From NCBI GenBank assembly GCA_002007465.1, contig LNAC01000136.1, forward strand, positions 3,717,042 through 3,781,041: 64,000 nucleotides of DNA. The letters run 5' to 3'. Position numbers and translations under genes: made by a program. The stretch comes from Ailurus styani. Its lineage: Eukaryota > Chordata > Mammalia > Carnivora > Ailuridae. The first letter of the stretch is position 1, and every line of letters starts with the position of its first letter. Positions 1-11,302 of the stretch are shown in pieces. Below the pieces are notes generated by a model. It was not told where the DNA came from. It ran no database searches and was given only the letters and a program-made list of their open reading frames with translations.

Positions 1-4
1 TGCA

Positions 5-165
5 TTCACTTATGTTATCTCTTTAATCCTCTTGATAGCCTTGCAGAGAATGCTTCATTAATCGCATTTTAACATGAGAAAACTAAGGTTTGTAGAGTTA
101 AAGACTTTCCCAAAGCCATTTCTCCAGAAAATGGCAGAAACTGAAATACATCTTTTCACATAAAA
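5..165 (-). repeat. MIR SINE fragment
   Basis: Reads as the reverse of the mammalian MIR core: a 'ctttaatcctc' stretch, then 'cattttaacatgagaaaacta', then a degraded 'acttgcccaaggtcac'-like segment and 'atggcagaaactgaa'. MIR is an ancient tRNA-derived element shared by all mammals, so high divergence is expected. It may extend beyond the left edge of the window. Confidence 0.7.
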
Positions 166-430
166 CTCAAGTTTTAGTCACAATGGAAATATTTTAACTT
201 AGACTTTATGAATGTACAGTAAAACTGTCTTTGAAGTACCAAGTTTTTTGTATCTTAGTAGATATTGTCTTTCTTTTTTTCTCTAATTACCATTTGGGAA
301 CTTTAGGCTCCCTCTCTATTTCTCTGTCCTTGGGTTACTGATCGACCTTGGTCTGGGAAGTTACATATGTTTCATGTGATTTTAACATATCTCTTGCATT
401 GTTACAGAGATACCACTTGATAAGAATTTC
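166..430. other. Unique AT-rich sequence
   Basis: No repeat or coding signal recognised between the MIR and the first SINE. The last 12 bases (419-430) form the left target-site duplication of that SINE. Confidence 0.5.
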
Positions 431-636
431 TTTTTTTTTTTTTAAGATTTTATTTATTTATTTGATGGAGAGAGAGAGAGATCATCACAAGTAGGCAGAG
501 AGGCGGGTTGGGAGAGAGGAGGAAGCAGGCTCCCCACTGAGCAGAGAGCCCGATGCGGGGCTCGATCCCAGGACCCTGAGATCATGACCTGAGCCGAAGG
601 CAGAGGCTTTAACCAACTGAGCCACCTAGGCACCCC
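431..636 (-). mobile_element. Carnivore tRNA-Lys SINE (SINEC), young type
   Basis: On the + strand it runs poly-T, 'aagattttatttattta', a GA-rich tract, then the antisense tRNA-like head ending 'gccacctaggcacccc'. The reverse strand carries recognisable pol III A-box (tggctcagttggtt) and B-box regions. A 12-bp target-site duplication, gataagaatttc, lies at 419-430 and 637-648, so the insertion is complete and fairly young. Confidence 0.95.
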
Positions 637-648
637 GATAAGAATTTC

Positions 649-1299
649 TTCATTCAATCTTAATGAACATGCTTATACATGCACCTGATTGCCATTTAAA
701 TAGCAAACATTTTTATTATAACCTAACGAAATACACAAATTGTGTCATAAAGAAAATGCTGTTGATCGCTGCAATGATTCAGTTGGCTCTTGTTTCTTCC
801 CCTATTACTCCTCATAAAAGATTCCAAGATCTCTCATATGTTCACTAAAACTAAACCTCACCTTGCCACTTTGCCCCTGCAGCATAAAGAGTTGAAAGAA
901 AATCCATGCTGCCAAAGTGATAGCAGTAATACACCTTCCTTTATTTTAACCATTTCAAAAATAATCAGGTTCATACCTGAGCAATGACTTATCCAAAGAA
1001 AAGAGATGTGATGGCAGATTGCATGGTTTGAAAATAAAGAACTAATAGTATAGGGTTATCTTCATGATATGTTCTCTATTGCTGGGAGGATTCTCTCCAG
1101 AACCCAATCAGCTATACCTTCAAGTGCAAACTTGTGGGAAACAGGAAACACTTGGCCTAAGACAGTGTGGTGATTTAAAGTAGAGCTAAGAGCTATCTGA
1201 AATCTATTTCTTTACTGCTCAAAGGTTGTTCATCTTGAAAGGAACATCAAAGAAGGTGAAACTCAGCATTTATCAAAATGCCATCTTTAATCTCAAGAA
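649..1299. other. Unique sequence, no gene recognised
   Basis: Only short overlapping frames of about 60 codons occur on the + strand (663-987), with no family resemblance. No repeat recognised. Confidence 0.5.
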
Positions 1300-1439
1300 C
1301 TTACAAAAATCAAGATTCTTAGATTCTACACCAGACCCATGTAATCCAAATTTCTGTGGATTGGTCCTAAGAATCTGAATATTTCACAAACATTGTATTT
1401 GATTCTTATTATGCACACTAAAGTTTGAGAACCACCATT
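1300..1439 (+). mobile_element. hAT-Charlie relic (MER20-like)
   Basis: The right end 'cacactaaagtttgagaacc' matches the terminal repeat of short hAT-Charlie elements. Upstream, 'aagaatctgaatattt' fits the internal 'gagaatctgcattt' motif. The left terminal repeat is not clear, so this is a partial copy. The subfamily name is tentative. Confidence 0.65.
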
Positions 1440-2214
1440 TTAGATCAGTCTTCACTTTAGATAGGAGGAAATTGAGGTCCTGAAAATACTTTTTTTCCCC
1501 CTTCAGGGTGATATACGCAGGATCTGTGGTGGTTCCAAAGCCCAGATGTTCTGATGCCTAGTTGGGTTATTTTATCCAAACCTATAAGTTTTTGGTCTCT
1601 CTTCTTTGATCCTTTTCCAAACTGGGCAGGAGAATTCAATGAAAGAGTAAATGCCACAGCTCTAGGAGCTAGATTCATATTTTCTTATTCTGAGGTTATT
1701 CATGTTTTTGTAGATTTCTGGAACTCTTCAGAGCACTGAAATCATAAATATCTTCAGCAAAACCCTTTAAAGATTTGGGTGCCACTATGAAAGCTTTAGA
1801 TTTTCTCAGTTCTGAAGAATTATTACATGTGAGCAATTTATCTGTGTGTGCAAAGTACAAAAGACAATGGAATACAAGCCAGATATACAGAGATAAGAGG
1901 CAACATTTACAAGTTTCTTCCTTGTTTCCTTTCCTAGTGACTGTGGCCAGTTGTTACTTTGTGGAGGAGGCCCTGAGGGAAGGGAATAAAAACTCCACGG
2001 GGCCGATACTTTAGTATGAGATGGTCATTCCAAGGAATTGATGTTTGCCGTGTAGGTGTATTGAGACTGATATGGCTGTAAGGTTGAAGTGGAGTTAGAG
2101 TGACATCATTTAAGTGGAATAGACAAGATGTCCATATTAGATCACAATTCCTGATTGGTTGCCTGAACTTTATCTATTCACTACCTAAACAATCTGCATG
2201 CTTGTTTTCAGCAA
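1440..2214. other. Unique sequence
   Basis: No repeat or convincing gene. Open frames at 1457-1678 (-), 1554-1739 (+) and 1775-2014 (+) are short, overlap each other and resemble nothing known. Confidence 0.5.
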
Positions 2215-2400
2215 TGTATTATAATTATACATATGTGTTGTAATAAATATTTTATTATATATCACATTTTATTTATTATTTTATTATTTGTTTTATGCAT
2301 AATAAAGCATAATATATAATAAAATATGCACCATATTTATACATATAATGTATATAATAAAATATTAGATACCAGATGTTTTACATTAGAATAAAATATT
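2215..2400. repeat. AT-rich low-complexity block
   Basis: Almost entirely A and T with repeated TTTATTAT / ATAATAAAAT motifs. Short inverted segments such as ttatgcataataaagcat could form hairpins. No transposon signature seen. Confidence 0.75.
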
Positions 2401-3032
2401 AGACCTCCCAAAGATCAGATCTACATACAAAAGGCACTTAATCAACCATATCTTACTTGTATTTAAAGAACTGCATTATTTAAAAATAGGTGACATTGAT
2501 TGGCTTTGTGATTTATTGTCACTACAGTCAGCGGTGCTAGTTGCTTGAGTCACGAAATCCAAGTTTGCCTGTTATCTTCAGCCTGCAAGCTGCCTTCCCT
2601 CCATTTGGCTTTGTGATACAATATTTGTGTGGATTTAATGGTACATGTAGGTTGGGTTTACTACAAGTGAAAACAAATTGTAAGGAAAATCCTTGTGGGT
2701 GATTAAAACTTCGGTGCAAATCTCTGGTTTTGTGTGATGATATCAAATGCAAAGATTTGTCTTCATTAAAGAGCTTGACTGTGACAGAGCTAGGTTGTAG
2801 CATCAGTGAAACAAACGCACATGGTAGAAAAATTACTCTTAACCTTTTTTTTTTCTGATACAAGTTGCTTGGGAGGATATAACAATAGATATCAAAGATT
2901 TTTTTTTTTTAGAAAATACAGTCAAGGAGAAACTGTAGTTGTATGGTCCTGTGGGATGGAGATGGGCCTGAAGAACATATTACATAAATTTACACAGGGA
3001 ATACCCAGTTTTACTAGGGAAAACCCAGTATT
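2401..3032. other. Unique sequence
   Basis: Contains a 108-codon frame on the minus strand (2537-2863) with no recognisable motif and no gene-like context. Probably chance. Confidence 0.45.
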
Positions 3033-3046
3033 AAGAGTTCTGTTCA

Positions 3047-3240
3047 GGGCGCCTGGGTGGCTCAGTGGGTTAAAGCCACTGCCTTCAGCTCAGGTCACGA
3101 CCCCAGGGTCCTGGGATCAAGGCCCACATCGGGCTCTCTGCTCAGCAGGGAGCCTACTTCCTCCTCTCTCCTCTCTCTCTGCCTACTTGTAATCTCTCTC
3201 TCTGTGTCAAATGAATAAATAAAATCTTTAAAAAAAAAAA
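3047..3240 (+). mobile_element. Carnivore tRNA-Lys SINE (SINEC), young type
   Basis: Starts gggcgcctgggtggctcag, has the B-box region, a CT-rich body and an AATAAATAAAATC plus A-tail. The target-site duplication agagttctgttca flanks it (upstream copy ends at 3046, downstream copy begins at 3240), confirming full length. A 128-codon frame (2806-3192) reads into it and is not a gene. Confidence 0.95.
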
Positions 3241-3252
3241 GAGTTCTGTTCA

Positions 3253-4546
3253 AATTCACCTTGCCCTATTGCATCCTTTTTAAAAACTGTATCTAAAACT
3301 TTTCATATGGAAATTTACACACTAATAATAAGATTTCTTTTTCCCTGAATTTATCTTTATGATTGCCTTTACTGTTAAGAATCTTTGGACCTATTGCTCA
3401 CTTTCATGACCCGTTAGTTAAAGAGAACAAGAAACAGGATGCCAGAATGAAATTCTTATGCCACTCTATTACGAACAGGAACCAAAACTGAGGTAGTGAG
3501 TTTCAAAAAGTATGCTCTGCAGTTTTTTCTTTCACCTTTCCATTCCCAGAGTATGACCAGGATCACAAGCAGCAACAAAACAATATGAAAAAGAATGTTT
3601 CCCCTCTATTGCTGGCTTGATAGAAAGCAGAAAGTAACACAAACTTTTATGAGATTCTGTTCAAACAAGATTCTAGCACAATTTTTTGGACCCCTGAGAT
3701 TTAACTAAACTGGGAATCAGAACTTCAGTTTCTCACTTGGAGTTATTATACAATACATTATTTACATGGTATGTTTTCTTTTGCACTAGTGTGTGCTTTG
3801 TCTTTGTATTGGTTGCTCCTTTGGGCTTCAGGACTATACAGCACTATCAACAGATCCTCACTCTCCTTAATTTCCTACTGATCTTAACATCTTTACTTAA
3901 CCATTTCATAGAAGATAGTTTTAAAACTGACTCATCCACCTTTTGCCAGCCATTATGTTGATAATTTGTTCATTGGGCTTCTTCTAAAGGACAGTGAATG
4001 CCTTTAAACTTCTCAGAAACTTGATTGAGATGATCTGTCAGTTACACCCTTAAAATATTTAGAGGCCCTTTAATCTAAATGAATGGAACCTACATACCTT
4101 CTTTGGTCTTTCTGAAGTCTTAACAAAGGATTTTATAGTCACAGTCAGTGTCCTCTTTAGGCCATGATTTCCGGAGAGTTTCCAGAGTTTGACCTTTACT
4201 CAGGAGCTATTTCTTAATTTCAACATTGTTTGCCATCTGGAGAGACTGAGAATTTTCAGAACCAGCCAGTGCTGGCTTCTTTTTGTTTCAAAGTTCTTCC
4301 TTTCACTTATGTATTGCCTCTCACATTTCCCTATTAGCCTCGAGAAGAACCCAGATGGCATCTTCAACACTGTCTGGTTGGCAGTCTCCTTCGTAAGATC
4401 ACCTACCCTCAGTTCAACATTCAGAATTCTAGAAACAGTCATATGCAAGGCACTTTAAACTTTCACTAACCCTCTCTTCAGAATCTTTTCAGCTTCTGAC
4501 TACTGTTTGGTTTCAGAGTCATTCCTGTGTATTGGGTACCAACATC
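3253..4546. other. Unclassified sequence, possibly old repeat
   Basis: No gene. The part from about 3960 to 4470 has the feel of an old dispersed element but I cannot name it. Frames at 3737-3961, 4189-4458 (+) and 4200-4448 (-) overlap on opposite strands and look accidental. Confidence 0.4.
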
Positions 4547-5050
4547 TGCATTAATTATCTGTCATCATGTAACAAATTAACCTAACAATTAGCAACTTAA
4601 AGCCACTAAAACTTATTATTTAATGACGCTTGTGAGGATTAGCAATCCATAGATGTCTTAGCTTTTTGGTTCTGCTTTAGGGTCACTCATGAAGTTGCAC
4701 TCAAGGTGTTGCCTAGGGTTGCACTCATCTGAAATTTTCCTGGGGCTGGGGAATCTTAATGCCAAATTTAATCAAATAGTGGTGGGCAGATGGTCTCCTT
4801 GCTACGTGAATCTCTCCGTAAGGCTGTACGTGACCTGGAAGCTGGCTTCCCTCAGAGTACACAATCAAGGAGCAATTAAGAGTTATACCACACTGCCTTT
4901 TATGACCTAGTTTGTGGGTCACTTCTGTATTAATCTATTTGTTAAGTGAATCAGTAAATCCAGCCCACACTCAACAGGAGGAGATTACAAATAATATGAA
5001 TACCAGAATGCAAGGATCATTTGGGTCCATCTTGGAGGCTGGCTACCTCA
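4547..5050 (-). mobile_element. Old MaLR-type LTR (MLT1-like), solo
   Basis: Read on the + strand it resembles the complement of an old MaLR LTR: 'catgtaacaaattaacc', 'ggttctgctttagggtcact', 'tggaagctggcttccctcag', 'ccttttatgacctag', 'tgaataccag' and 'ccatcttggaggctggcta'. The edges are TG...CA as expected for an LTR, but no 5-bp duplication is visible. No internal retroviral genes are present. The subfamily is uncertain. Confidence 0.6.
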
Positions 5051-5886
5051 GTTGCAATGAAAAAAAAAAAATTTCCGTGAGAAAACTGATTCATTCTTAT
5101 CCAATGTGTTAACATTATTTATATTTAAAGCTTTGGAAAGGAAATAGAATTAATAGGTTGGTACAGTTGTGTGGCATTGCATACAATATAGCAACAGCTT
5201 CTATTCGATAGTGCTACAGATTTTTCAAAATCCTTACATCCAGTACCTTATAGACTGTGAGGTGGGTGGATGAATATCATCTCTTATTTAAACGTATGAA
5301 AAACTCCCTACTGAGGTCTTCCTTCTGGCCGTAGTAATTCACATCCTTCCAATAGGCCTAATACAGTTACACTATTTTGTTTAGTCGTGTGGAAATAAAA
5401 CCCAAATCATAGCGGAGCATTCCCCTGTGACGGTCAATGTTAACGCAAGCCTGTGTGCATGTCTGCCATTTCAACACCACGTTCCATCCAAACAGGGGTA
5501 AACAATCCGAGAATGAACTTTTAACAAGACCGCTTCATCTCTATTTTGAAATGATGAAAAATAATTCTGGAAGCAGTATATAATGTAATATCCTTAACCC
5601 TGAATATAAAGCTTATTTTATCATTAATAGTATATTGTCCACTTAAAGTACTTAAAACAACTTTATATATTTAGAGAAATATATTCTCTTACTCTTTCTC
5701 TTTCATATTTTATCTCCCTTCCCTTTTTAAAGTTTCACTCACTAAAAAAATAAAATTTTCTCTTGAGAAGTGGTTCTCAACTGTCGAGTGTTTTCATCAA
5801 TATATCAACAGAAATTTGTTACTGCTACTGATAAAATTACCATCAGACTTTCTAGATATGAATTTAAAACAAATTAAGGGGGCTTT
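5051..5886. other. Unique sequence
   Basis: AT-rich, with no repeat or gene recognised. Confidence 0.5.
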
Positions 5887-5901
5887 AAGATTGTTTCTGT
5901 A

Positions 5902-6101
5902 GGGCGCCTGGGTGGCTCAGTGGGTTAAAGCCTCTGCCTTCGGCTCAGGTCATGATCTCAGGGTCCTGGGATTGAGCCCCGCATCGGGCTCCCTGCTCAG
6001 CGGGGAGTCTGCTTCCTCCTCTCTCTCTGCCTGCCTCTCTGTCTACTTGTGATCTGATCTCTCTCTGTGTCAAATAACTAAATAAAATCTTTTTTAAAAA
6101 A
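5902..6101 (+). mobile_element. Carnivore tRNA-Lys SINE (SINEC), young type
   Basis: Complete head (gggcgcctgggtggctcagt), CT-rich body, AATAAAATC and A-rich tail. A target-site duplication (aagattgtttctgta upstream, aagatttgtttctgta downstream, one base different) brackets it. It sits just before the poly-T edge of an L1 3' end. Confidence 0.95.
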
Positions 6102-6127
6102 AAGATTTGTTTCTGTAATAAGACTAC

Positions 6128-6445
6128 ATTTTTTAATTGAAATACAGTTGACACAGAATGTTATATTAGTTTTAGGTGTACAGGAGAGTGATTCGAGAAC
6201 TCCATACATTATGCTGTGCTCCTCACAGGTGTAGCCACCATCTCTCACCACACAGTGCTAATACAATACCATTGACTGTATTCTCCATGCTGTGTTATTT
6301 TATCAGCATGACTTATTCATTCCATAACTGGAAGCCTGTAACTCACTCCCCTTCACATTTTTCCCAACCCTTCACACACACTGTACACCCTGGTAACCAC
6401 TCGTTTGTTCTCTGTATTTATGGGTCTGTTTCTGTTTTTTATAGT
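6128..6445 (-). mobile_element. L1 3' end (L1MA-like 3'UTR), truncated
   Basis: On + it reads as the complement of an L1 3'UTR: 'attgaaatacagttgacaca', 'ttatattagttttaggtgta', 'ccatctctcacc', 'gacttattcattccataac', 'ttctctgtatttatgggtct'. No ORF2 sequence follows, so it is strongly 5' truncated. A 96-codon frame at 6176-6466 lies wholly inside and is meaningless. Confidence 0.8.
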
Positions 6446-6748
6446 ATTACTACTCTGGTGTCCTGATATACATGGATTAAGTAGGTTAGGTAGGTAAATA
6501 GGTAAGGTTTAAATTAGATTTAGAGTAGCTTATACAATGAAAATCACATTAGTCCATATTAAGTAGTCATTACTATTACATGAGCAGTTCCGTACATAAA
6601 GCTAAGTTCAAGAATAATAAAAATTATCCATGAAAACGTCCTGAGGAGCCAATGAAGTACATTAAATATGTCATACACAATTCTTTATTAAGTCCAACAA
6701 CGTTAGCTTTTTCTTCATTGTAAAAAATAGATTCCTGACTCTGACTTT
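6446..6748. other. Unique sequence
   Basis: Nothing recognised apart from a short (TAGG)n-like stretch near 6480-6505. Confidence 0.5.
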
Positions 6749-6794
6749 TGTGTGTGTGTATGTGTGTGTGTGTGTGTATGTGTGTGTATGTATC
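6749..6794. repeat. (TG)n microsatellite, interrupted
   Basis: Alternating TG with several TATG interruptions. Confidence 0.95.
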
Positions 6795-6961
6795 TACAAC
6801 TGATCACCTTTAGCTCAATGAGAGATTCATGCAAGAGTTGGAGGTGATGGAGTGGTGGGGTAGGGGTTGATAGCACATGGGTCATAGGTAGATAGGGACA
6901 GCAAATTCATAGTTTTTCACTCTGCGGCCTATATGAGTCCAATGGTAGGCAGAAATCTATG

Positions 6962-7000
6962 ATATATATATATATATATATATACATACACACACACACA
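6962..7000. repeat. (TA)n then (CA)n compound microsatellite
   Basis: A run of TA passes into CA. It abuts the A-tail side of an old minus-strand SINE, so it probably grew from the SINE tail. Confidence 0.9.
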
Positions 7001-7180
7001 CTAGACCTATTTATTTATTTGAGAGAGAGAGAGTAGGGGGGAGGGCAGAGGGACAGGGAGAGAAAGTCTCAAGTGGATTCCGTGCAGAGCCTGACCCGGG
7101 GCTTGATCCCATGACCCATGAGATCATGACCTGAGCCAAAACCAAGAGTCAGACACTCAACTGACAGCCACCCAGCCACC
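7001..7180 (-). mobile_element. Carnivore SINE, older type
   Basis: 'atttatttatttgagagaga', a purine-rich body, then the antisense head 'catgacctgagccaaaacca' and 'ccacccagccacc'. The '...aaccaagagtcagacactca' block is typical of older carnivore SINEs. Degraded relative to the young copies, and no clear target-site duplication was seen. Confidence 0.85.
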
Positions 7181-8143
7181 TCTCTATATATTTTTGTTTT
7201 GCTTTATGTTATTCTCTCCTTTTTGGTTTTGCTGAGTGGATAGGTGTATCAACATATGTTCATTGAACATATGATGTAAGTGCTTTGTATTTTTAGCTGT
7301 GGTGCTGATGACACATTACTATAGTTTTTAAATTCAGTGCAAAAATATTTTCAGGTTTTCTTAAGGTATGATTAAGTTCATGGAAACACGGCAAGGCTGT
7401 GAACATTACTGTTCATTACACAGGTCGCTACAGAAGAAAGCAACTACTGGTACTACCAGTTCCTATAAGAGGTTACCCCCAACTCTGATGTTGTACTCCT
7501 TGGGGAAGAACAGTTTTCTCATGTGAGATCTATTTTAAGCAGGGGGAAGAAAAGGTGGTTGAGGAGGAGTACAGAGAAAGTCTAAATATGGCCAATGTCA
7601 CATTGCTTGTTTCTTTTGAAGCTGCTGTGTTTTCTCCATTTGGCAGATAGTCCCGTTGGATGTAGTATTAGCTAATAAAGGGCAGTGCACCTCAACTTGA
7701 TAAAGCAGGTTTTCAATGTCCAGTTGTCATTTCTTCCCGTCCTAGGGCGGGCTGGTGTGAAAACACTAACACTTGAAGTAAGATTTCCCTTCTGATATAC
7801 ACAACTATTAATCTATTTCTTTGAAACGCAAGGGGAAAAAGCATCTTTCCTTGGCATTAGCTCTTATTTTCTATACTTTTTCTTCATCTCTTCATAACAA
7901 TGAGTTGTATTGATATTACAATGATTGTGTGTGGGGGGGCATAAAATAAGTGGAAAAGGAGGCTAGACTAAAATATTGATAGGTCAAAAACTTGCATAAT
8001 TTTAAAAACTTCACTCTAAAGAGAGTTCAAACAACCTGAGAGTTTGTGCTCCAAGAGATGCAGGCAATTGAGTATCCCTGCCTGTAATTCTTAGGGTAAG
8101 AAAAAAAGAGTAGATTTACCTAAGAAATTCATCAATGACTCTA
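7181..8143. other. Unique sequence
   Basis: No repeat or gene recognised. A run of seven G at about 7933-7939 is the only notable composition feature. Confidence 0.5.
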
Positions 8144-8158
8144 CCTTTTATGTTTTAT

Positions 8159-8375
8159 TTTTTTTTATTTTTTTTTAAGATTTTATTTATTTATTTATTT
8201 GACAGAGAGAGAGAGAGAGAGAGATCACAAGTAGGCAGAGAGGCAGGCAGAGGGAGAGGGGGAAGCAGGCTCCCTGATGAGCAGAGAGCCCGATGCGGGC
8301 CTCGATCCCAGGACCCTGAGATCATGACCTGAGTCGAAGGCAGAGGCTTTAACCCACTGAGCCACCCAGGCGCCC
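8159..8375 (-). mobile_element. Carnivore tRNA-Lys SINE (SINEC), young type
   Basis: Complete element with poly-T, (ATTT)n, (GA)n and an antisense head ending 'gccacccaggcgccc'. A perfect 15-bp target-site duplication, CCTTTTATGTTTTAT, lies at 8144-8158 and 8376-8390, so the insertion is recent. Confidence 0.97.
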
Positions 8376-8469
8376 CCTTTTATGTTTTATATCTCTAGTT
8401 TATGTCAGATGCACATACCCATCTCACATTTTGGCCTTTATAACAATTTTTCTTTCCAAGTTATCCTCA

Positions 8470-8830
8470 TTAGAAAAATATATCAATATATTTTATTAAA
8501 TATATATGTTTACATATTGCATAATTTAACACATGAGGTATAAAATTATATTTTATTTTTCAACATTTTAAAATATTGTTCAAAATGTATTTTAAAATAT
8601 CCATACATATCATTTTATATATGTCATATATTAATATATTAAATTTAACAAAATAATCAAATATTAGATATATGTATTTAACTCAACATATATTTAATAT
8701 AGTTATATTTAATACTATATATTGAACTTATGATGTTATAAATTTAAAGATATATTTATATTAGATATTTATTTTATATTATTATATGTAATATATACTC
8801 AGTGAAGTGCTTGAATATGCAGTATATTAA
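8470..8830. repeat. Extended AT-rich block
   Basis: About 360 bases made nearly only of A and T, with many short palindromes such as atatatat and taatatatta. No terminal repeats or transposon signature. It could act as a flexible or easily melted region, but nothing beyond composition shows that. Confidence 0.8.
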
Positions 8831-9569
8831 AACATTTCAAAAACCAAATGAGTTAAATAAACCATATGGCTCTTCTAGCTTTCCTAAAAATTCTAAGATT
8901 TTTCTGACTTTATTTATGTGGTTTAATTTCATTTTAAATTTTAGCAAGACGATATCTTTTTCACAGTAATCCTTGTCCTACGTTGATGACTTTGCTTTGC
9001 TTTTTCCTCTGAGTAAAGGATTGCCTTACTGAACGATGCACAAAATTTTACAGAGAAAACAAGTTTGATTTTGTTGTTATTTTTAAAGGGAGCTTCATAT
9101 ATGAATAAGTGTTAAAAGTTGGGTTAAATGTAGTTCTGTCGACTTCTTTATTTCAGGATTTTCCTGAGATTTTGGTAACTAGTGTGCGTTACGAATTATG
9201 AAATGAGAACCTTAGAATTTCGAAGTGAATTAACATTTTTTTTTGCACACAGAACATCTTCCCATTTTACCCCTCTTTTTTCCAGATACATTTTTTAGTA
9301 GTAGTATTCTTCCATGGAAAATATTATTCTTTTTTTCAGTTTCTTCGTTCATAAAATTCTGAGCTTCCCAACTTGTAATTCTTGAAAATTCCACTACAAA
9401 TTGAGCATATTTCAAAATTATTTGGTGTATGTCAACATCAGTGCTATATATCTCTGTACCAAAACTTATACTCAAAGTTAATTAAGGGTACAGTGAAATG
9501 CAAGTTGCTGTAGTAAAAATTTGCTTAATATTGATTCCCAAAATAATTTTATTTAAATCTCTCTTCTAT
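8831..9569. other. Unique AT-rich sequence
   Basis: An 81-codon frame on the minus strand (9230-9475) has no recognisable features. No repeat found. Confidence 0.45.
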
Positions 9570-9715
9570 AAGATGAATGTAAATGTCTCTACTATATCAA
9601 TATATGTACTTGGGGTGATTTGTCCAAAGTCATAGCTAATGAGTGGCAGAGGCAGAATGTGAACTCAGAGGATGGGTTTCCATGTTCAGTGATCTATCTG
9701 TCTACACTATCTAAT
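9570..9715 (-). repeat. MIR-type fragment
   Basis: 'ttggggtgatttgtccaaag' followed by 'tcatagctaatgagtggcag' and 'gaatgtgaactcagagga' is the complement of the MIR core (tgacttgcccaaggtcacacagctagtaagtggc and so on). Confidence 0.75.
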
Positions 9716-10099
9716 ATACTTTAATGTGTCACATCAAACAGACATGCACACATGCATTTTGCTTAATTCCTCACTGCTGCTAATTATTTGGGGGGAGGTA
9801 AGAAGCCTAAAATAGTTTATTGAAATTGACATCATGACAAATGGTGCTTCAAAATCTGCTTAACAAAAATTCAGTAGTTGCTTAATGATTTGTCTTGTGT
9901 TCGTACTCCATCACTGAACTACAACTCTCATGTTAAATAGAGCAACAGGTCAACAACACATAAATATCATAATATGATTGTCGACAGGGTGTGATAAAAA
10001 TAAATTCCCTTGAAGAAACTCTAGAAAAATTTCACAAATGCCATTTAGAATTAAACAGCACTGGTAAAACAAAATGTTTCATGTCTTGGGGTATAGCCA
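9716..10099. other. Unique sequence
   Basis: No recognised content. The left edge of the following L1 is diffuse, so some of this could be further decayed L1. Confidence 0.4.
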
Positions 10100-10531
10100 A
10101 GCTATACATTTTTTATTTAACAAACCTGATACAGCCTTCTCAAAGTCAGCAACATACTATAATAGGATAACTTTAAAATTTGTGAATCAGACTCACTGTA
10201 TGATGCTGGTTATACCCTGCTACCAAAACTGGACAAATAAGCTTACAAATAAATGTCTCTCATGAGCTTAATTTTAAAAATCAACAAAATTTTAGGAAAT
10301 TGAATCCAGCAAAGTATAAAAAGACTTTCACATCAAGACAAAAAAGAGATTATTCCATGTATGTAAGGGTGAATTAATGTTCAGAAGTTAATTCATGCAA
10401 TCCATCATTTCAGTAAGCTAAAGAAGAAAAAAAAATCATTGAGTGTAGCAATTGATACAAAAAAGCATTTGACAGAATTCAACATCTGTTTGTGATAAAA
10501 ACTGAGTTAAGTAGAGGTAAAGAACTTTCTT

Positions 10532-10743
10532 TTCTTTCTTTTTTTTTTTTTTAAAGATTTTATTTATTCATTTGACACAGAGAGATTACAAGTAGGCAGA
10601 AAGGCAGGCAGAGAGAGAGGAGAGAGGAGGAAGCAGGCTCCCTGCTGAGCAGAGAGCCCAATGTGGGCCTTGATCCCAGGACCCTGGGATCATGACCTGA
10701 GCCGAAGGCAGCGGCTTTAACCCACTGAGCCACCCAGGCGCCC
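10532..10743 (-). mobile_element. Carnivore tRNA-Lys SINE (SINEC), young type
   Basis: Poly-T, 'aaagattttatttattcatt', a GA-rich tract and an antisense head ending 'gccacccaggcgccc'. A perfect 18-bp target-site duplication, gaggtaaagaactttctt, lies at 10514-10531 and 10744-10761. It sits inside L1 ORF2 sequence. Confidence 0.97.
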
Positions 10744-10840
10744 GAGGTAAAGAACTTTCTTACATTGATTTAAAATCCCTACTAAAAACTGAAGCTAATA
10801 TCATATTTAATGTTAAAATTCTGAATGTTTTCCCCTTAGC

Positions 10841-11062
10841 ATGAGAAAAAAAATAAAGATGTCTATACTTAATGTGTTTATTGGACAGGGTACTGAAAAT
10901 TATAGCCAGCACAATAAGACAAGAAAAAGAAGTAAAAGCCAGATTGGAAAGGAAGAAAAAAAATTGTACCTATTTACAGATGTCATGATTGTCTATGTAG
11001 AAAATTTGAAGGACACTACAAAAGAATTTCTTGAACTAATGTATGAGTCCCGCAAGATTGAT
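10841..11062 (+). pseudogene. L1 ORF2 reverse transcriptase remnant
   Basis: The open frame starting at 10841 keeps the order of the L1 palm region (...QIGKEEKKLYLFTDVMIVYVENLK...). The catalytic F-A-D-D box is present at 10973-10984 but reads F-T-D-V, so the second aspartate is lost and the copy is dead. The frame ends in unrelated sequence where the nested L1 was inserted. Confidence 0.75.
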
Positions 11063-11095
11063 CACAGGAGGAGGAGGACAAATACTGCATGATTC

Positions 11096-11302
11096 TTTTT
11101 TTTTTTTTTTTAAGATTTTATTTATTTGAGAGAGAGAGAGAGAGCACAGGCAGGCAGAGTGGCAGGCAGAGGCAGAGAGAGAAGCAGGCTCCCCACTGAG
11201 CAGGGAGCCTGATGTGGGATTTGATCCCAGGACCCTGGGATCATGACCTCAGCCAAAGGCAGAGGCTTAGCCCACTTAACTGGCTGAGCCACCCAGGCTC
11301 CC
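11096..11302 (-). mobile_element. Carnivore tRNA-Lys SINE (SINEC), young type
   Basis: Poly-T, (ATTT), GA-rich tract and antisense head. The flanking duplication ctgcatgattc / ctgcatgactc (11085-11095, 11303-11313) has one mismatch. Near the head it carries an insertion ('cccacttaactggctgagcc') not seen in its neighbours. Confidence 0.93.

Larger units (their letters stand above)
10100..11062 (+). mobile_element. L1 ORF2 segment (first half of a split L1)
   Basis: Runs in the L1 sense direction through the reverse transcriptase region: 'ctaccaaaactggacaaata', 'caacaaaattttaggaaatt', 'aaaaagcatttgacagaatt', then 'cagattggaaaggaagaa'. A SINE interrupts it at 10532-10743. Its continuation resumes at about 11930, after an inserted foreign L1 tail. 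It is 5' truncated, with many stops and frame shifts, so it is a relic of the reverse transcriptase gene. Confidence 0.85.

Noticed and set aside
2806..3192. 128-codon + strand frame
   Set aside because: The C-terminal third is a translated SINE (GWLSGLKPLPSAQ...), a peptide that recurs at other SINEs in the window.
4189..4458. Overlapping open frames on both strands (89 and 82 codons)
   Set aside because: Antiparallel open frames of this length occur by chance. No homology recognised on either strand.
10841..11092. Possible intact reverse transcriptase gene
   Set aside because: Only a short decayed piece of L1 ORF2 with a broken catalytic box, cut by later insertions.
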